This document shows positions 41,430-51,800 of a stretch of 64,000 nt of DNA, piece after piece. Each line of letters opens with the position of its first letter. Within the stretch, counting starts at the first letter, position 1. The stretch covers positions 2,976,001 through 3,040,000 of the forward strand of contig BSYQ01000011.1 in the NCBI GenBank assembly GCA_030272585.1, read 5' to 3'. The DNA comes from Bryopsis sp. KO-2023. Lineage: Eukaryota > Chlorophyta > Ulvophyceae > Bryopsidales > Bryopsidaceae. The notes under the pieces are model-generated. The model worked only from the letters and a program-made list of their open reading frames with translations, was not told where the DNA came from and made no database searches. The position numbers were made by a program, and so were the translations under genes.

Positions 41430-43693
41430 TGGTTTCGGAGCTTAAGAACTTCTGGGGCCTGATGCGTTTGTACGCATACACCTGGCTTTTACTGACCTCA
41501 ACCCACTGGCTCGCACCCAGTTCGCGAGAAACGCTTCTTTCTCCACGCAGTCGCAGACGCGTGTGGCAGCACGTGGGGTGGGCGACTCGTCGCTGGGAGC
41601 GAACAGAAAAGTGTGACAGTTTGGAGGGCGCACGACTTGAGTTACCGATCGATCCAGACAAGGGAGATCTAAAACATAAGTGGCCGCGAGTTTGGGTGAG
41701 CACCGTGGGGTTGTTCCAAAACGTGGCGGACGTTTTGCAAATAGTGGGGAAACACAAATGGACACGGAGATCACTCTTCGTTCAAACGACAAAGCGGGTT
41801 GCGAGTTCTATTGTGAGGCACGCTCGGGACTCAGAGCTTGTGGAAAGACAAAGCAGGTGGACTAATGATCTCAACGAATGGTTGGTCCCTTACGCTGAGT
41901 CGGTGGAAGAGTCGCTGGCGGCGAGAGTCAAGCTTATTTTAAAGCACCTTTCGCCCACAACGCCGACAGGGAAGATGGTGTTCCAAAAGTTAACAGGGAT
42001 AATGGCGTCGACCGTGGTTGTGCCGAGTACTGGAAAAGCTGCAGGGTCAGCAAAGGCTGACGCGAAGGTGGCAGAAGAAATAAAGTGGGCGGATATAAAA
42101 AACTTCCTATCGGATCTGCTGCCGTCCCAAGCTACCCGCCACACCGAGCAAGTCTTACGCGAGCTAAAAAAAGAAAAGGACGAATCGCTGTTGGACTTTG
42201 TTTATCGATATAAGTTGATCGCCGACGCCAGGGCGGACATGAGTGACGAAGGCAAATTGCGAATTTTGCTGAAGAGACTTCCCATGGGGATAAAACAAGC
42301 CCTGTCCGCCTTGGAAATCAACTCGGTGACATTGACTAAAGTGGTTGAAACAGTGCGACGTCACACTGATTGGTTTATCACTGATCCCCAGTGTGTCATG
42401 GAGAAAGCGCCCGATTTGATGGACCTCGACACCGTGAACGTTCATGTCGCTGCAACTGCAGAGGCGACTGGGTCGGCAGAAGCGTCGCCGCCGCATTTGG
42501 CATATGCAGGAAAGCATCGCAAGATATTGGAAGGCGATCGCATTCTATTCTCGAACATTGATGGTCCCCAAACGTTGATGATAGGGTGGAAGAAACTGGT
42601 GTCCACCAGCGCGAACTACCGTGAAGAAAGTGTGAGATACCTCGAGCAGAAGGCGTCGGTCGCGTTTCAGGAAACAAAAACGCCGGTTGAAGAAGAAGAC
42701 AACTCCCACGCCGCGTTGCATCGTCTCTACCTGAACGATGCAGACCCTCTTCCTTTGCGAGAGGATCCAGCGGACCTGGCAGCGTCACACTTTCTGGAGT
42801 TCCGAAGTCGTCAGTCGTCATCAGATGAGGACGACGAAGAAGAGTTTTTCGACGCCGAGTCCGAACCACAACCACAAGTGCGCACCGCCCTCGGCGTCCA
42901 CCTGGAAGGCGATCAATGCGTGGCGCTGCACACGCTGGCCGAAATCGACCTCCCACCAGTGGTTTGCAAACACATCAACACGAAAAAAAATTCGTTGCAT
43001 GTGCCTGTATATTTGTTGAATCGAAAATTGTCGGCTTTGATTGACACGGGGGCGACGCACTCGTTTATCCAACTCGAGTTGTTGAAGGAAATGGGGATTG
43101 CTGAGTCTATCCAGGAGTGCCACAGGTCTGTGGTTTTCGGAAACGGCGTGGCAGAAACGATGAAAGGGAAGATCAACTTGATGATGGGTATTGGCGCTGC
43201 GCGGGACCACTTTTTGGAAATTCCGTTTTACGTATTGGCGGGCAAGGGACCTTCGCTAATTCTGGGCTTTGAGTTTTTGGAAAAGAATGGCTATGCGGTC
43301 GATTGTCAAAATCGCACGCTCACTAAGCAGTTATCGACTCCTGTTCGCTGCGATCGTGTTCATGGCGCAGTTGAACCATCTCACTCGCTGTTCGTGCGAA
43401 CTGCGTGTTACATCCCAGCTGGAGGTCGAAAAACAGTGGCGACGACTTTTCACTGTGGCGACGTCGCTTATTCGTCAGTCGTCATCCCTGATCCTACTTT
43501 GGCACAGCGTTGGGGCCTCGGCATTCTCAGCACAGGCGTGGACGACCTTGGGTACCTGAACGTCGTCGCCGTCAACACAGGACGTCGCCCCATCCAACTG
43601 GAATGGCAGCAGCGCGTGGGCAAATGTACGTACTGGCCAGAACTGCTCTGTGAGTCGTCGGAAAAGAGTGAGGGAGCGAAGTCAAAAAACTGA
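41429..43693 (+). CDS. gag: Element G gag-protease
   Basis: 754 residues from the ATG at 41429 (MVSELKNFWGLMR); the frame is open a little upstream but has no earlier ATG. A capsid-like part (about 225-330; LLDFVYRYKLIADARA) is followed by an acidic linker (SSDEDDEEEFFDAE) and a retropepsin (LSALIDTGATHSFIQ near 535; GPSLILGFEFL). No zinc knuckle is visible. The ORF ends at a TGA that follows a slippery heptamer. Confidence 0.88.
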   Translation: MVSELKNFWGLMRLYAYTWLLLTSTHWLAPSSRETLLSPRSRRRVWQHVGWATRRWERTEKCDSLEGARLELPIDPDKGDLKHKWPRVWVSTVGLFQNVADVLQIVGKHKWTRRSLFVQTTKRVASSIVRHARDSELVERQSRWTNDLNEWLVPYAESVEESLAARVKLILKHLSPTTPTGKMVFQKLTGIMASTVVVPSTGKAAGSAKADAKVAEEIKWADIKNFLSDLLPSQATRHTEQVLRELKKEKDESLLDFVYRYKLIADARADMSDEGKLRILLKRLPMGIKQALSALEINSVTLTKVVETVRRHTDWFITDPQCVMEKAPDLMDLDTVNVHVAATAEATGSAEASPPHLAYAGKHRKILEGDRILFSNIDGPQTLMIGWKKLVSTSANYREESVRYLEQKASVAFQETKTPVEEEDNSHAALHRLYLNDADPLPLREDPADLAASHFLEFRSRQSSSDEDDEEEFFDAESEPQPQVRTALGVHLEGDQCVALHTLAEIDLPPVVCKHINTKKNSLHVPVYLLNRKLSALIDTGATHSFIQLELLKEMGIAESIQECHRSVVFGNGVAETMKGKINLMMGIGAARDHFLEIPFYVLAGKGPSLILGFEFLEKNGYAVDCQNRTLTKQLSTPVRCDRVHGAVEPSHSLFVRTACYIPAGGRKTVATTFHCGDVAYSSVVIPDPTLAQRWGLGILSTGVDDLGYLNVVAVNTGRRPIQLEWQQRVGKCTYWPELLCESSEKSEGAKSKN
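41430..41441 (+). promoter_or_regulatory. Primer-binding site of element G, overlapping the gag start codon
   Basis: TGGTTTCGGAGC directly follows the LTR. The first ATG of gag is formed by the last A of the LTR and the first TG of this site. Confidence 0.8.
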
Positions 43694-43746
43694 GTGCCTC
43701 CCTGGGCACGCGACTGAGGTCGACTCAGTCGACGCCCAGGGAGCAC
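43684..43746 (+). promoter_or_regulatory. Programmed -1 frameshift signal of element G
   Basis: A AAA AAC (43684-43690) is in phase with gag (TCA AAA AAC TGA). A strong two-part hairpin follows at once (43694-43746): outer stem TCCCTGGGC with GCCCAGGGA, inner stem CGACTGAG with CTCAGTCG. The -1 frame is open from here into pol. This is the layout used by many retroviruses. Confidence 0.8.
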
Positions 43747-46641
43747 GAGATCCTACGTTTTACCGAGACACATGACTACCTTCCCTTCTTCCGAGATCGT
43801 CGCCTGGTGTTCCCTTTCGATCGCAGTTGGGTACTGGCACCGAACGAAACCAAAGGCTACAACCTCACCTGCGTTTTCGAGGGCGACGCACTCTGGGACG
43901 TCACCGATGCCTTGCCGCCACGTTTCGTTCGATTCCGGTGGAAACGCAGTGCCAGTCGGTTGTGGGGTTTTCTCCACAATCTGGGGACGATCCCAGGACA
44001 CATCACCCCCCGCATGCCTCTATTTTCGGCACGCACCACACTGCGATTCTATCGCTTACCTGATGGCGAACTTTACCCCATTCCCACCGCCACCCAGGCG
44101 CCTCTTCTTCGGACCAGCGCAGGGAAGATTCCAGTCAAGCAGCAGGAGTCGCCACCCTCGCGATCCTCAGCACCTCCAAGCCAAGCCCCCAAGCCTCCAA
44201 GCCTCCAAGCCTCCAAGTCCACCGATCACACTTTCCTGGAGCCTGCGATCAATTTACACACAGTGGCCGCAAACGAAAGTGACAGTCCCGTCGAAACGAA
44301 GGAGCAAACAAAGGAGCAGTTGGAAACCGAGTTACTGCAGCAGTTCCCCACCTTGTTTGGCGACGAGCTAGGACGATGTGCCCACCACATGCCCCCTCTC
44401 GAGTTCATTCACCCCCCTCCTCCCAGTTCCAGCAAAGTCCTCCATTCGGGCCCCCAGGAAGCTGCATTATGGGAACAGGAATGCCAGCGCCTCGTCAAAC
44501 GAGGCGTTTTGGAACCTACAGCACACGAACCTAAGCACGTGGTCCCTGTGTTCGGCATACCCAAAAAACGAGAGGGCGAGGTGCGATGGGTGCTCGACTT
44601 TCGTGCCCTCAATTCCTGCATCGCCAGTCGACCCTGCGCGATGCCCCCTCCTGAGTTTCGTTTGGCGAACATCAAGTCGTTCCTCACCTTATCCAGCTTG
44701 GACATTCGTGACGCCTATTATCATGTTCCAGTCGTGGCGTCGGCACGAGATTACTTGGGCGTGAAAAGCGAAAGAGGATATTATCGCTTCGCTCGTCTAC
44801 CACAGGGATTTAAAAACTCTGCGTTTGAATTCATTCGCGCAATGGAGCCGACCATCAAAAAAATTCGACAGAGTATAAGGTCCCAAGTGTTTTTTTATAT
44901 CGACGGCATATTGTTATTGTCGAATTCGGAAGCAGAGCATCGAAAGGACCTCACCACGCTATGTCGCATTATGGAGCAGGATGGATGGACCCTTCGCGCG
45001 GACAAGTGCGCCTTTATGACGACTTCAGCGGAATTTTTGGGCACGCGCGTCACAAAGGAGGGGCTCTGCCCCACACACAAGGTCTTGAATCGTTTTGCAG
45101 ATATCGATCCCCCTTCGACGCGAGCGGAATGGAGAATGGTAAAAGGGTGGCTGGCGCAAGTCGTTCGATTCCTGTGGAAGGGGAGGCAGGCGCAGGAGTT
45201 GTTTGCACATGCTGAAAAAGAAGGTACTCAGGAGTCGTGGCGTGCATTCCTCACTCATTTGGAAATGCACGTCGCCAAATGTGGATATGCGAAGGAGCAG
45301 GGAGATTTCGTCATCGGCGTCGACGCGTCAAGCACAGGCTGGGGAGCGTTTCTCGCCCAAGGCGATACTCTGGTGCGCTGCATCAGTGGCACATGGCCTC
45401 TTAAGGACAGACATCGTCTCGCCAACGAACTAGAATTAAAAGCATTGATTAAAGCACTTCGTTTCTTTCGCTTATATACTTTTGGTGCTGAAGTGAAAAT
45501 CGTTACTGATAACTATGCAGTGTATAGTATCAACAATGCATCGAATCAGAGTGAATTCGTCAAGCGCAGACTGGACGAGATTTTAAGGATGCAGCCGACT
45601 CTATCTTTTGTGCCTGGGCATTCCAACATCATACCCGATTTTTTATCAAGGTATCAGCATCAAAAAAAAGGCGACGAGACAAGCGACGAGAGGTTGTGCG
45701 CAGTCCAAACGAAAGAGAAAACTGCGTGGGAAGTGGCTCATGAAGGTCACACCGGTTTTTATACTACTGCTCATCGCAATCGAGTAATGGGGTTGGGGTT
45801 TTCGGTAGCAGAAATCAAAAAGCGACTGAGTGAATGCGAGATATGCCAGATGTTTGCAAAAAAACCACAGGAGCGATGGCTGGGATCGTTTGGAGATGCA
45901 GTATCCCCATGTGACTGGGTGAGTCTCGATTTTATGGGGCCTTTCACGAAGGGGGCGTCAAACAACCGTTACGTCGTGGTCGTCGTCGACCATCTGACAC
46001 GGAGGTGTATGGCACGAGCTGTGCGCGCCGCTAACGCTGTGATTTTGGTGGAAGCGTTGGAGAAATGGGAGGAGCGATATGGTCCGATTCGGAATTTGGC
46101 GGTTGACAACGCAGCGTATTGCACAGGATATGCGGTATCCAAATATTGTAGCGCAAAGGGGATTGGCTTACACTTCTCCACGCCCTATTTACACAGGTCG
46201 AACGGGATAGTGGAGAGATGTAACCAAACGTTACTCTACAGGGTTAGAAAGTTGCAGGCAGAAGGACGACCCTGGGATGTGGTGATAGAAGAATCCACAG
46301 AGATCGTCAACACCATGGTGAATCGAATCACTGGTTTTACGCCGGCGGAATTGTGGGGACAGCGATCGAGTTGGAAAATAGCCAGGACGCGCACACGCGA
46401 GGCGAGACAGAAAGAGAACGAACGACGGAACAACAAGCACTCATCACACCACTTCAGACGTCTTGACGACGTCTGGGTTTACGATTTGCGGAGGACGGAA
46501 GAAGCGGGACGAAAACTGGATCCGTTTTGGTTGAAGGGATATTTGCTGGAACGACAATCAGCGTCAACCTGGGTCGTGAACTTGGAGAACGGATCGCGAG
46601 TGGTACACCAGGATTTCATAAAGCCACGAATGAAAGAATGA
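43690..46641 (+). CDS. pol: Element G pol: RT, RNase H, integrase
   Basis: Open in the -1 frame from the frameshift site to 46641; the first long internal ATG-less start is near 43807. RT (VRWVLDFRALN, LSSLDIRDAYYHVPV, RLPQGFKNSAFEF) spans about 44560-44940, RNase H (VIGVDASSTGWGAFL, ANELELKAL) about 45300-45560, integrase (HEGHTGFYTT, CEICQ, SLDFMGPF, VDNAAYCTG, RSNGIVERCN) about 45730-46250. A GPY/F-like end (FWLKGYLLER) is near 46525. A Pro/Ser-rich linker (about 44150-44220) lies before RT. Confidence 0.88.
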   Translation: MSASLGTRLRSTQSTPREHEILRFTETHDYLPFFRDRRLVFPFDRSWVLAPNETKGYNLTCVFEGDALWDVTDALPPRFVRFRWKRSASRLWGFLHNLGTIPGHITPRMPLFSARTTLRFYRLPDGELYPIPTATQAPLLRTSAGKIPVKQQESPPSRSSAPPSQAPKPPSLQASKSTDHTFLEPAINLHTVAANESDSPVETKEQTKEQLETELLQQFPTLFGDELGRCAHHMPPLEFIHPPPPSSSKVLHSGPQEAALWEQECQRLVKRGVLEPTAHEPKHVVPVFGIPKKREGEVRWVLDFRALNSCIASRPCAMPPPEFRLANIKSFLTLSSLDIRDAYYHVPVVASARDYLGVKSERGYYRFARLPQGFKNSAFEFIRAMEPTIKKIRQSIRSQVFFYIDGILLLSNSEAEHRKDLTTLCRIMEQDGWTLRADKCAFMTTSAEFLGTRVTKEGLCPTHKVLNRFADIDPPSTRAEWRMVKGWLAQVVRFLWKGRQAQELFAHAEKEGTQESWRAFLTHLEMHVAKCGYAKEQGDFVIGVDASSTGWGAFLAQGDTLVRCISGTWPLKDRHRLANELELKALIKALRFFRLYTFGAEVKIVTDNYAVYSINNASNQSEFVKRRLDEILRMQPTLSFVPGHSNIIPDFLSRYQHQKKGDETSDERLCAVQTKEKTAWEVAHEGHTGFYTTAHRNRVMGLGFSVAEIKKRLSECEICQMFAKKPQERWLGSFGDAVSPCDWVSLDFMGPFTKGASNNRYVVVVVDHLTRRCMARAVRAANAVILVEALEKWEERYGPIRNLAVDNAAYCTGYAVSKYCSAKGIGLHFSTPYLHRSNGIVERCNQTLLYRVRKLQAEGRPWDVVIEESTEIVNTMVNRITGFTPAELWGQRSSWKIARTRTREARQKENERRNNKHSSHHFRRLDDVWVYDLRRTEEAGRKLDPFWLKGYLLERQSASTWVVNLENGSRVVHQDFIKPRMKE

Positions 46642-46672
46642 AGCGCTTCGCGCATGGGCGCAGATGGAAGCG

Positions 46673-46947
46673 TGTTGTGAAATCGCAACTAAGGCGACAT
46701 TCGATTCAGAGTGTAGTAAACTGAGAAAGTGCGAATGAAACTAAGTGAGACGAAGTGGGGTTGACTTGTGAATGCGAATGGAATCGTGAGAGGAATAGTA
46801 AGGGTGCGAGTAAGAGAGTGTGGAAGTCTTTAAAAGGGGAGTTAGGGGAACTGAGTTTGTAACAGCCAGACTTTCTGAGAAGGTGTTTTCGAGTGTTTGT
46901 TGAACTGTGTCCGAGAAGAAAGAACGATAAGAAAGAGACTTACAACA
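46673..46947 (+). repeat. 3' LTR of element G
   Basis: 275 bp, identical to 41155-41429. Followed by the target duplication ACGT. Confidence 0.95.
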
Positions 46948-47687
46948 ACGTACAAGTCGCGGCGATTCAAAAGGAACTTGTTCCATGAAAAAGCTGTGCA
47001 GCATTTGGCATGGGATGAGAACTTGTTTTTGGTTCTGAAGAACCAAGAAGATTGGTTTGCAAAAAGTGAAAGACCCAAATGCTCATTATTCTCATAATAA
47101 TGATGATGATTATTATTATAATATGATAATTCTCATACACCTTGGCTGGTTAAGGCCAAGAACTGATCTGAAGGGGGTTTGATGGAATGCTCGGATATGA
47201 TATCAATGCCTGCCCTTGGAGTTCAGCCGACCTCTTTTGTTTCCCTTGTTTTTTGGGTGACCTTTCTTCAACATTCTAATGATGTTGTGGAAAAAATTGC
47301 AGTCCTGCTTTTTATCGCTTGCTTTGTCCAAGACATTACCCAGTGCTGGCTGTATATTCACTTGAACATTGGAAGCGATCACTGACCTGTACAAGAAGTA
47401 ATCTTGACACATGCACACAGGTATATTCTTGTTGATACATTGATGAACAGACTACCTCCTGATAAAAAAATTGCCTCGACAACCAACCCAAATGAATCCT
47501 TTATTGAGTAATCAACATCTCAACTTTTTCTGACTGCGACATGTTTGCAGGACAGAGCGCCCAGCAAGCAGAAATCTCCTGTACGAAAGCCAGGCGGCTT
47601 CTTCTTGTGTAATCATGATTTGATTCATGAAAAGGGACACCAAAAACTTGGCCGAAAATCATCGGTCCAAGATAAGATACTCGGAAG
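46948..47687. other. Spacer right of element G
   Basis: AT-rich host-like DNA. A short plus-strand open stretch (about 46952-47097) has an ordinary composition but no recognisable domain. I see nothing else. Confidence 0.35.
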
Positions 47688-48116
47688 TTACGGTTCCACC
47701 GCTCCCAGGATGATGAATGCATCTCGCAGGCGACCTTGCGACCCTCTCCTCAGATCTCGCATGCGCTTGATCAAACTCAGCACCACGCCGACAGCGATCA
47801 ACGCCACGATCCCCGCACACTCTTTCCACCTGCTGCTCGTGTCGCTCACCTCCACCGCCACCAAGCTGGATGTACGTAAAGTTTCCAGGACGCAATATCA
47901 AACTGGAAGCACATTCATCATCCAGCCGAGATTCGTACTCCCCACTGTCGACCGTTTTTGCCCCAAAACCTTTGCTGATATGAGGCAATCATGCACCTCA
48001 CCCGCATTCGTATTTTCCCCAAGACCCCTCAGAATGACGTGAAACATTGGATCTGATGATTTCTCTGTAGCAGGTTCTTTTGCTTTGTGTCTGAGAAAGA
48101 ATCGTGTCCATATCAA
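47688..48116 (-). CDS. Possible last exons of an unknown host gene
   Basis: On the minus strand a frame ending in TAA at 47688-47690 encodes a hydrophobic stretch followed by basic residues (ECAGIVALIAVGVVLSLI, then KRMRDLRRGSQG), like a single-pass membrane anchor with a cytoplasmic tail. A second open stretch (about 47860-47985; GEYESRLDDECASSLIL) lies upstream after an AG. The exon joins are uncertain. Its orientation matches the channel gene to its right. I do not recognise the product. Confidence 0.3.
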
Positions 48117-48882
48117 TAGAATTTATAGATGGCAAAAATGGGGCTTTGAGCCTCGAGCATTTGAAAAAGAAAACTTGTACAATGCTATTGCTGGGCCAAT
48201 GTGCTCCTCACAAATAAAACGAAAAACGAATTTGCCCCATCCGTATCTGAACCTTTTTTCTCTTTTGAATTTTTTACACATTTTGGAAAACCATCAAAAG
48301 AATCATCGAGAACAAAAACACCCCCAAAAAAAGAAATTGTTTAATATCCTTGGGTGTGTGCCGAAGGCTGCCCTCCACTGGTGGGCCCCTGCAATAGCAA
48401 TAATAATATCACTCATCAATGAACTACCAATATAACATGAGCAGTTGATCTCCCTTAGGATTTCTTTTCCAGCAAATCAAATGTACATACGCACAATCAG
48501 CAATTAACACTCCATCAGCACAAAGTTTTTTTGTCAAACAAGCAATCAGACCAATCACCATGCAGAATGAAAAGGATCATCTGAGGTCAATTATTCTGAA
48601 GGTTACAAAAAAACAAGGAGTCTTAGAGCTTGCGGTAGTTTTTGTTGATTACTGTTTTCTTAAATGTTATATCAATCTCGAAAGCTCCGTGTGCCCCACC
48701 CATTATGCTAAGGAGTGAAATGGGGCCCACCGCTCCGACAATAAAAACAAAAAAAAACATATCTGCATTCGAATATGATCTGCTTCCTCCCCTGATGAAA
48801 AAACATAAAACCCTACTCAGAAATATTCCTAGGCTTCTGTATTCCTTTTTTCTTGGGGGGGGGGGGGGGAGGAAGGGGCTAT
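48117..48882. other. Intergenic region left of channel gene 1
   Basis: AT-rich with homopolymers, including a G run near 48857-48869. Probably the 3' flank of channel gene 1. No gene seen. Confidence 0.4.
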
Positions 48883-51800
48883 TTATCGTGGTTTTACTTG
48901 CGGAACGAGACTTGGTGGAAACATTTCGCCCCGATCTTGCTTGATGACCAGCATGTGAATGCATGCGTGAGGGGGCCCCGTGAAAACCGAGGGCAACGTC
49001 ATCTCCAATTCGTCAATCACGTGGGCACGGTTCAAATCCCGAAGCAAGCTTTCGTTCTTCTTGATCTGGGATTGGGAAAAAAGCCAAACAAACAAACAAA
49101 AAAAAAATTATCAATACCCACCACACTACATGGATGTTCGTTTTTCTTAAATAAGTGATCCCCTTTCAAGGCAACGTTTTCTGCAATCCCCAAATTTTTC
49201 TTCGTTCAGCATAATGCTTCTTGAAAAACGAATTGGGAAGGTTGGCTGTGTGAAACATCTTCATGTATGCTCGATGTGTTTTATTTTATTCAATAAATAC
49301 ATGCTTTTTATTTTTCATTTTTTTATTTTATTCATTTTTTTGCATCTGTTGGGGTTCACCACAAAATACAAACCTTTGCGTATGCGTCGATCATTATTGC
49401 CACCAATAAATTCAGCAGAGTGATTCCGATCAGGATCTCATAGACAACGAACAGCAAGGAAGATGCGACAGGGGTCCATCCATGGGATTCGAAAAAATAT
49501 TCTGTTTGAAAGCCCCCCAGCATGAAACTGAAAGTCGTTATCAAGGCTCGACCGACGCTTTTGTAATCTTCGTACTAACAACACATCACATCGATTTTTT
49601 TTTTTGGATCTCTTTGTTTATGTTTTGAATAAAAATGGGCAACTTCTTTGTCTGTGTTTCTCGACCGCAAAAAAGAGACTGATAACAACGATGACGCTAG
49701 GTTCTGCTTTATTTTTCAATCTGTAGCGAAATAATTTAAAAAAAAATAAAAAATGAAAGGAACAAAATAAACAACAAGAAAAACAAATCCTGCATTAAAC
49801 AAAACTCTTCTCTTCTCGTTTTTTTTTTTTTTTTTTTTCAGAACACGTTTGTTTCTTCTTTAGCCTTTGAAAAGAAAAATTTGATTGGAAGTGATGTGTA
49901 CAATATGTACCAGATGCATTTCAGTTTGAGCGTTTGCCAAATGGTCCCGAGCTCCTTTGGTGTTTCGATAGAGGGCGGCGAATGCCAAAGCAAAAGATGA
50001 TATGGTGAGAAAAATGAAAAAGAAAAACCATCTCACTTCTTTCAGAAGCACCATGAGTGTGTCGACGAACGAAACGTTCACGGACCCAAATGCTCTGCAA
50101 TCAAAGACCCCCCCCCAAAAAAAAAAAAAAGAAGAAGAAGAAGAAAAAATAAGTAAATAAACAGTGAAATGAAAAATGAAAAATGCACAGGCATGTATAT
50201 CTTTGCACTACATTGTCGTATTTGATTCACTTTGTTCAGCAAAAAATTATTCGCAAGAATCAGCTGCCCAGCAAACTAAAAATATGAATCCCCCCAAGCA
50301 AAAGCATTTTTTCCTCAGCAAGGAAAAAAATGATGAACCTAAAAATGACTTGCATAGATTTTTTTAGGACACTGCTCAAGGAGTTTTGTTTTGAGTTTTT
50401 AGTTTTTAGGGGGGGAATTCTTGGGTACTAGGGGGAAAATGAGTTGGGTGGTGTGTGAAAAAAAACAAAAAATTGAAAAAAATTAAAAATAATCACCTTG
50501 CATAGTATTGAATCCTGACAAACAAGAGAATGGACTCGACAGCCAAACAAGCGCTGAACCAATCCAAATCCAGAGCGTTTGCATCCGAAACGTAAGTGAT
50601 GAAAATCACAAACTGAAAGCACAGCAACATGCACAACGAAGAATCAATAATTTGAAATGAATCATGGTCCCGATTCTTTGAGATTCAACCATAAATGTGA
50701 TGCAGTCCCTCAACACCCACTGAAAACAATACATTATTAAAATTGTAAGTACAACTTATATATTAAATTTAAATGGGGAAACGCTATTGTAATACTACTT
50801 GTTTTATTTTCTAACCCACAATGTTTCATCTTGAAGAAAAGAAGGTGCTCCAGTAAAACGGCAGTGCCCCCCCCCCCCAAATAAAATAAAATAAACAAAT
50901 ACTTAAAAATTAAATTAAAATGACATAATAACAAAAGAACAAATTATATACAAACATATTAACAAAGAAAAGCAAGAAGAAAAAAAATCAGACTGAACAT
51001 ATATTGCTACAATTGGTATTGATTCATATTTTGTAAAATTGGAATTTTTTAAATTTATAGAAATATTCTTCTGAATAATGATGAATCACCAACCTGCAAT
51101 GCGTAGCATCCGACATCAATTAAATTCCATATGGAGAACCATTTCATTTTGTATGCCACAATTGTGAATATTTCAACCACAATGAAAGGCCACATCATGA
51201 GGAAAGACAATACAACAAACACTGTCGCAGGGGTCGAATGCCAAGAGGGCGTGCTCTCCGTGTCCAATTCTTCCTCGTTTTCAGTCTTGTTTTTATAATT
51301 TTTTCCCCACAGACACACACGAGTGGATTTAATCCTCGTTGTATTCACATTCAGAAGAAAATCTTTATATTTTCTCAACATTTTTCGCAATTTTTTGGGG
51401 TTTCTTTTGATGATTTTTTTTCCACGGAAATGTGATGGTGGTCATCGTTTGATTTTTTATTATCTAAAAAAAAAAATCATAAAACTGAAAATAAGTCGAC
51501 AAAAAAGGGTAAGAAAAAAGCAGAATGAAATGTTGTTTTCCTCACCAAAAAGAAATACAAGAATAGAGAGTAGGACAGCAGCCATCCAATGTATAGAATA
51601 AGCTCAATGGTGAGCAATTTTCCAGCCCAGGCTTCCCATTTATAGTCGATCGTTGCCCTCAGAGCAGGCAGTTTCAATACATCTTCCTCACAAGATTTTG
51701 CCTGTGTTTGTTGGGGCGCAAAACACCCCGCAAAAACAGATGAACTCGATTCAGTAGAAAGCAAAAAAAATCAATGTACAGCAACTGGTGCTTGACAAAG

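Larger units (their letters stand above)
41155..46947 (+). mobile_element. Element G, complete Ty3/gypsy-type LTR retrotransposon of another lineage
   Basis: Identical 275-bp LTRs (TGTTGT to ACAACA) and a 4-bp target duplication ACGT (41151-41154, 46948-46951). Two ORFs: gag-protease and, in the -1 frame, RT-RNase H-integrase. No chromodomain or third ORF. The RT and integrase are far from B, C and D. It looks whole and very young. Confidence 0.93.

Noticed and set aside
47545-48042. 165-residue plus-strand frame
   Set aside because: Basic, low-order composition; antisense to a more protein-like minus-strand candidate.
48857-48869. Homopolymer runs (also near 50869, 52267, 60719)
   Set aside because: Found mainly in introns and spacers and common across the host part; no sign of function.
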